In this document: positions 61,383-64,000 of the stretch, in pieces | How positions within the stretch are numbered: the first letter of the stretch is position 1 | Layout of the letters: each line of letters opens with the position of its first letter | Translations under genes and position numbers: made by a program | The notes under the pieces: model-generated | What the model was told of the DNA's origin: nothing | Seen by the model: only the letters and a program-made list of their open reading frames with translations | Databases searched by the model: none | Source: Xestospongia muta | Lineage: Eukaryota > Porifera > Demospongiae > Haplosclerida > Petrosiidae | NCBI GenBank assembly: GCA_963693285.1 | Contig: OY848918.1 | Coordinates: 6,942,656-7,006,655 of the forward strand | Length of the DNA: 64,000 nt | Reading direction: 5' to 3'

Positions 61383-62111
61383 TCATAAAATACAACAAAA
61401 CTCAGTTGTAATGGGAACACTTTCGTAAAGTTCCAATACTTTTCGCCAAAAGAATTCATTTGCAATCTCCTCTGTCAAATAGATTGTTTCACAGGAATAA
61501 ATTAATCGACGAAGTGTAGTTACATACTTATCAGATAGTTCCTGATAAACTGGATGTAAAAGTGGCAAAGAATTTTCTAAGTCAGCAAATCCAACAGCAT
61601 AAATTCCTTTCCCCATTAAATTAGCTATTCCACGAGTTAAAGGGTTTTCTTGAAAGTTAGAAATAATTTCTTCTCTTGCTTCGTCGGTTTCATTATCACA
61701 ATGAGTTATAACAAGTGCTGACAATGGTTTAATGCTGGCTCCAAATTTTTCGGTAATGAATTCAAAAACTTTCTTCTCCTCTTGTGTGAAGCGTCCTTTC
61801 CTGAAAACAAAGATTATCAAATGTATGCCCTCGGGTGTATGAGTTTGAAAATAACGTTTTACACTTTTTATTATCTCTTCGTTTGATGTTGTAGTACCAG
61901 TATCTTCAAACCCTATAGTATCAATTATTCTTATAGAATAGTATTTGCCATTACGTTCATCAACCACCGCTACGTCATGGTAACTATTACCTGATGTACT
62001 ACTCTGCACAGACCCACTAGTGGTGAATACATTTTCACCAATAATTTTGTTAGCAACGGTTGACTTTCCTGCACCTGTTTTTCCAATGACTAGAACATTT
62101 CGACGGGCCAT
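61383..62111 (-). CDS. AIG1/GIMAP-like GTPase, 242 aa, single exon, CaaX end
   Basis: Intact frame with the AIG1-type G domain: P-loop GKTGAGKST (about residues 10-18), switch/G3 DTIGFED, conserved-box region HLIIFVFRKGRFTQEE and G4 THCDN. A C-terminal helical part follows and the protein ends CCIL. That is a CaaX-type box with Leu last, which favours geranylgeranylation and would place it on membranes. GIMAP/IAN/AIG1 GTPases act in immune-cell survival in vertebrates and in pathogen responses in plants and molluscs; the role here is inferred. No intron. Two damaged paralogues lie nearby (56849-60324 and about 63740-63960), so this is a small tandem family. Confidence 0.92.
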   Translation of the reverse strand: MARRNVLVIGKTGAGKSTVANKIIGENVFTTSGSVQSSTSGNSYHDVAVVDERNGKYYSIRIIDTIGFEDTGTTTSNEEIIKSVKRYFQTHTPEGIHLIIFVFRKGRFTQEEKKVFEFITEKFGASIKPLSALVITHCDNETDEAREEIISNFQENPLTRGIANLMGKGIYAVGFADLENSLPLLHPVYQELSDKYVTTLRRLIYSCETIYLTEEIANEFFWRKVLELYESVPITTEFCCIL

Positions 62112-62456
62112 TCTTCAACTTTTAGTTGCTCGACAAACGATCGCGCTCCTATTTGTAGTGGAATGTTCTAAACCACACCTATTAAACTTCTTAACAAGGG
62201 TTCTTTCCTGCGTTTACTAAAAAAAGTAACAAGCGATCACATGATACCATGTTTAGTGTTAAGGGGATTGAAATCAAGATATAACTACGTGACAATACTT
62301 ATTACACCTAAAAACTGGCGAGCTCACTATAAGGAAAAATCTTGTCGAGAGTTATTTCTACATAGCAGACCAAATGAGGACATAGTTTTCATTTTATGAT
62401 TCAAGGTATCTCATGTCACAAGTTACCTGCAGTAAATGTCTGGTACAAAAAACTTA

Positions 62457-62604
62457 CGAAGTGTCTACAGGTCCGGTAGAAAAAAGCCATACTTTAATGT
62501 GAACTTAATACATTTAGGATCTAGTGTTTAGGGTGTAGGGTCCAGGGTATAGTATTAATTCACATTAAAGTATGGCTTTTTCTACCGGACCTGTAGACAC
62601 TGCC
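62457..62604. mobile_element. MITE, 148 bp, 9-bp target duplication
   Basis: Arms of about 45 bp (AGTGTCTACAGGTCCGGTAG ... and its complement) around a 50-bp loop with GTGTTTAGGGTGTAGGG. Flanked by the direct repeat AAAAACTTA (62448-62456 and 62605-62613). The paralogous flank near 60709-60725 lacks the element and carries a single similar site. A 9-bp duplication suggests a Mutator-like family. Confidence 0.88.
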
Positions 62605-62613
62605 AAAAACTTA

Positions 62614-63739
62614 ATCAGTGGTGTAATTAAAACATGTCTTCAAAGCATTATCTATTAAGTAAGCAATGCCACTATAAATTGAATCAACTTATTAGTTGTA
62701 TCTCTTATGATATCTTACAACAGCAAGTCTAGTTGGGATTGCTGTGACAATATGGTATTGTTTACAAAGATGCATTTATAATGTACAGTTTAATTTGATT
62801 ACTAATTATTACGGAATTGACATTCAATAAATTATTACAGACACAGGTGAGTACGTTGTGAGATATGAGTTTCAAAGTGATAAAGTCTGGAGCACTGACT
62901 CAGTATCTTATATTGTCTTATTTTTAACATGTTCTTGGTATTTCTGGCAATTAGCTACATGAACTGATGATTGTATTGTACATTCATAATATTATTGTTA
63001 TTCTAAATAAGACTTTACAGCAATAAATTAGAATAGTGGTGAATAAACATGCATGAACAACATGCAGATATGTAATTATAAGATAATTTACTATTAAAAA
63101 TGATTTGGTTGATTTAATTAAGATACAGTTATACATGTGCATGTACATAGCAAATTATTTAAAGAAAAAAAGTAAATTTGATCATGCTGTTTGAATACTG
63201 ATGATAATGTACTATGGAATTGACTGTTTGTGTAGCTAATTGTTAGAATTATGATGATTTGTTTATTCTTAGACAAAGTAAATGCTAGGATCAGGGCTGT
63301 ACTATGTGTAATTCATATACGCTACAATATATATTTTGCTGGAAAGTCTGTAAATCTGTTTGAATATCTAATTTATTTTAACAGCATATAATTGCTACAT
63401 GTCGACTTAAAATCTTGAAATAGCCTTGTTTATGAAATTAGATCAAAAAATTGCTGGGTAGAAATAGAGAACTACCATTTACACAGATGTACATAATGTC
63501 AGACATATGTCACATCTGGGTTCAAATGTTTAACAAAGTAATTCCAAAAGCATGTTTTATGTTTGATTGATTGTAAAAGTTGAAAAATCAATGTTAATCA
63601 CACATATGCATAAGATGTTCCAGTTGTAACTATGTAACAGAATAAGGAACCTTAGGTGCTTGTTAGAAGATGGCAATACTTTTGAGTTTTTAATGGGGGA
63701 GATGAAGAATGAGTACTAGTAGAAAGGAATTGAACATAA
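62614..63739. other. Region without recognised gene
   Basis: AT-rich. 62614-62920 repeats the GIMAP flank (60720-60990); the rest has no coding signal. Confidence 0.5.
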
Positions 63740-63960
63740 TTTTAAAGTGATCAGTGATGAATTCAAAATAAACTTTCTTCTCCTCTTGTGTGAAGTATCC
63801 TTTCCTATAGATTATCAGATATAGACTCTCAGGTCTATGAGTTCAGAAATAGTTGTTCACGCTTTCTATTACGATAACCTCTTCATTTGATCTTTAATTT
63901 GTTCCTACCCTCATTATACCAATATCTTCAAAGCCTATATAGTGTCAGTCATTCTTATAA
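63740..63960 (-). pseudogene. GIMAP/AIG1-like relic, copy 3
   Basis: Minus-strand similarity to the middle of the G domain of the intact copy (complement of CTTCTCCTCTTGTGTGAAG at 63776-63795, through the CCTTTCCT and ATATCTTCAAAGCCTATA boxes). Many indels and stops; the N-terminal end may lie beyond the window. Confidence 0.75.
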
Positions 63961-64000
63961 CATTCTTTGCTAATATATATTAGTAAAGAAAGCAGTATAA

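Noticed and set aside
1..64000. tRNA and rRNA genes
   Set aside because: No cloverleaf-like A/B box arrangement or rRNA core sequence was recognised by eye; a tRNAscan and covariance search would settle this.

Overview
The window is eukaryotic, very AT-rich animal DNA. Introns are tiny (mostly 44-60 nt). Gene families are Ig/FN3 receptors, a Death-domain/ankyrin protein, AIG1/GIMAP GTPases and a GABA-B-like receptor fragment, set among Ty3/gypsy and DNA-transposon copies. This fits a demosponge such as Amphimedon queenslandica. The species is an inference; no rRNA, tRNA or mitochondrial marker is present to confirm it.

Layout. 1-5 kb: an Ig/FN3 transmembrane receptor copy (A, + strand, damaged) and a short Ig-TM relic. 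7.4-11.9 kb: a single-exon gene for a 1506-aa Death-domain-like/ankyrin protein (- strand). 13-19 kb: a segmental duplication carrying receptor B (- strand, 543 aa). 21-25 kb: a divergent receptor C with a Ser/Thr stalk made of repeated mini-exons. 27-31.3 kb: a decayed Ty3/gypsy element. 34.2-37 kb: receptor D (+ strand, 603 aa), whose tail lacks the tyrosine motifs. 38-46.3 kb: a second gypsy relic split by a 6.6-kb DNA element with about 358-bp terminal inverted repeats. That element carries an array of about 35 units of 134 bp, each an exon plus a 44-bp intron, leading into a PHD-finger exon. 46.3-52.8 kb: the second copy of the segmental duplication with receptor E (1036 aa, six FN3 exons at a 338-339-bp period). 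53-56 kb: ankyrin-gene relics with nested mobile elements. 56.8-64 kb: one intact GIMAP-like gene, one split by a 2.7-kb segment carrying three exons of a GABA-B-receptor-like ectodomain, and one relic.

The main biology is a cluster of paralogous cell-surface receptors: signal peptide, one Ig-like domain, a variable number of FN3 domains, a TM segment and a tail. A, B and E end in an ITIM-like tyrosine motif. All ectodomain exons checked are symmetric phase 1-1, so they can be added, removed or swapped without breaking the frame. The copies show this directly: FN3 amplification in E, an Ig exon shared by B and D against the rest of their relationship, and tail loss in D. The pattern resembles invertebrate immune or allorecognition receptor clusters; that function is inference. 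Splice models were built by eye from GT/AG sites and paralogue comparison; total coding lengths of B, D and E are exact multiples of three.
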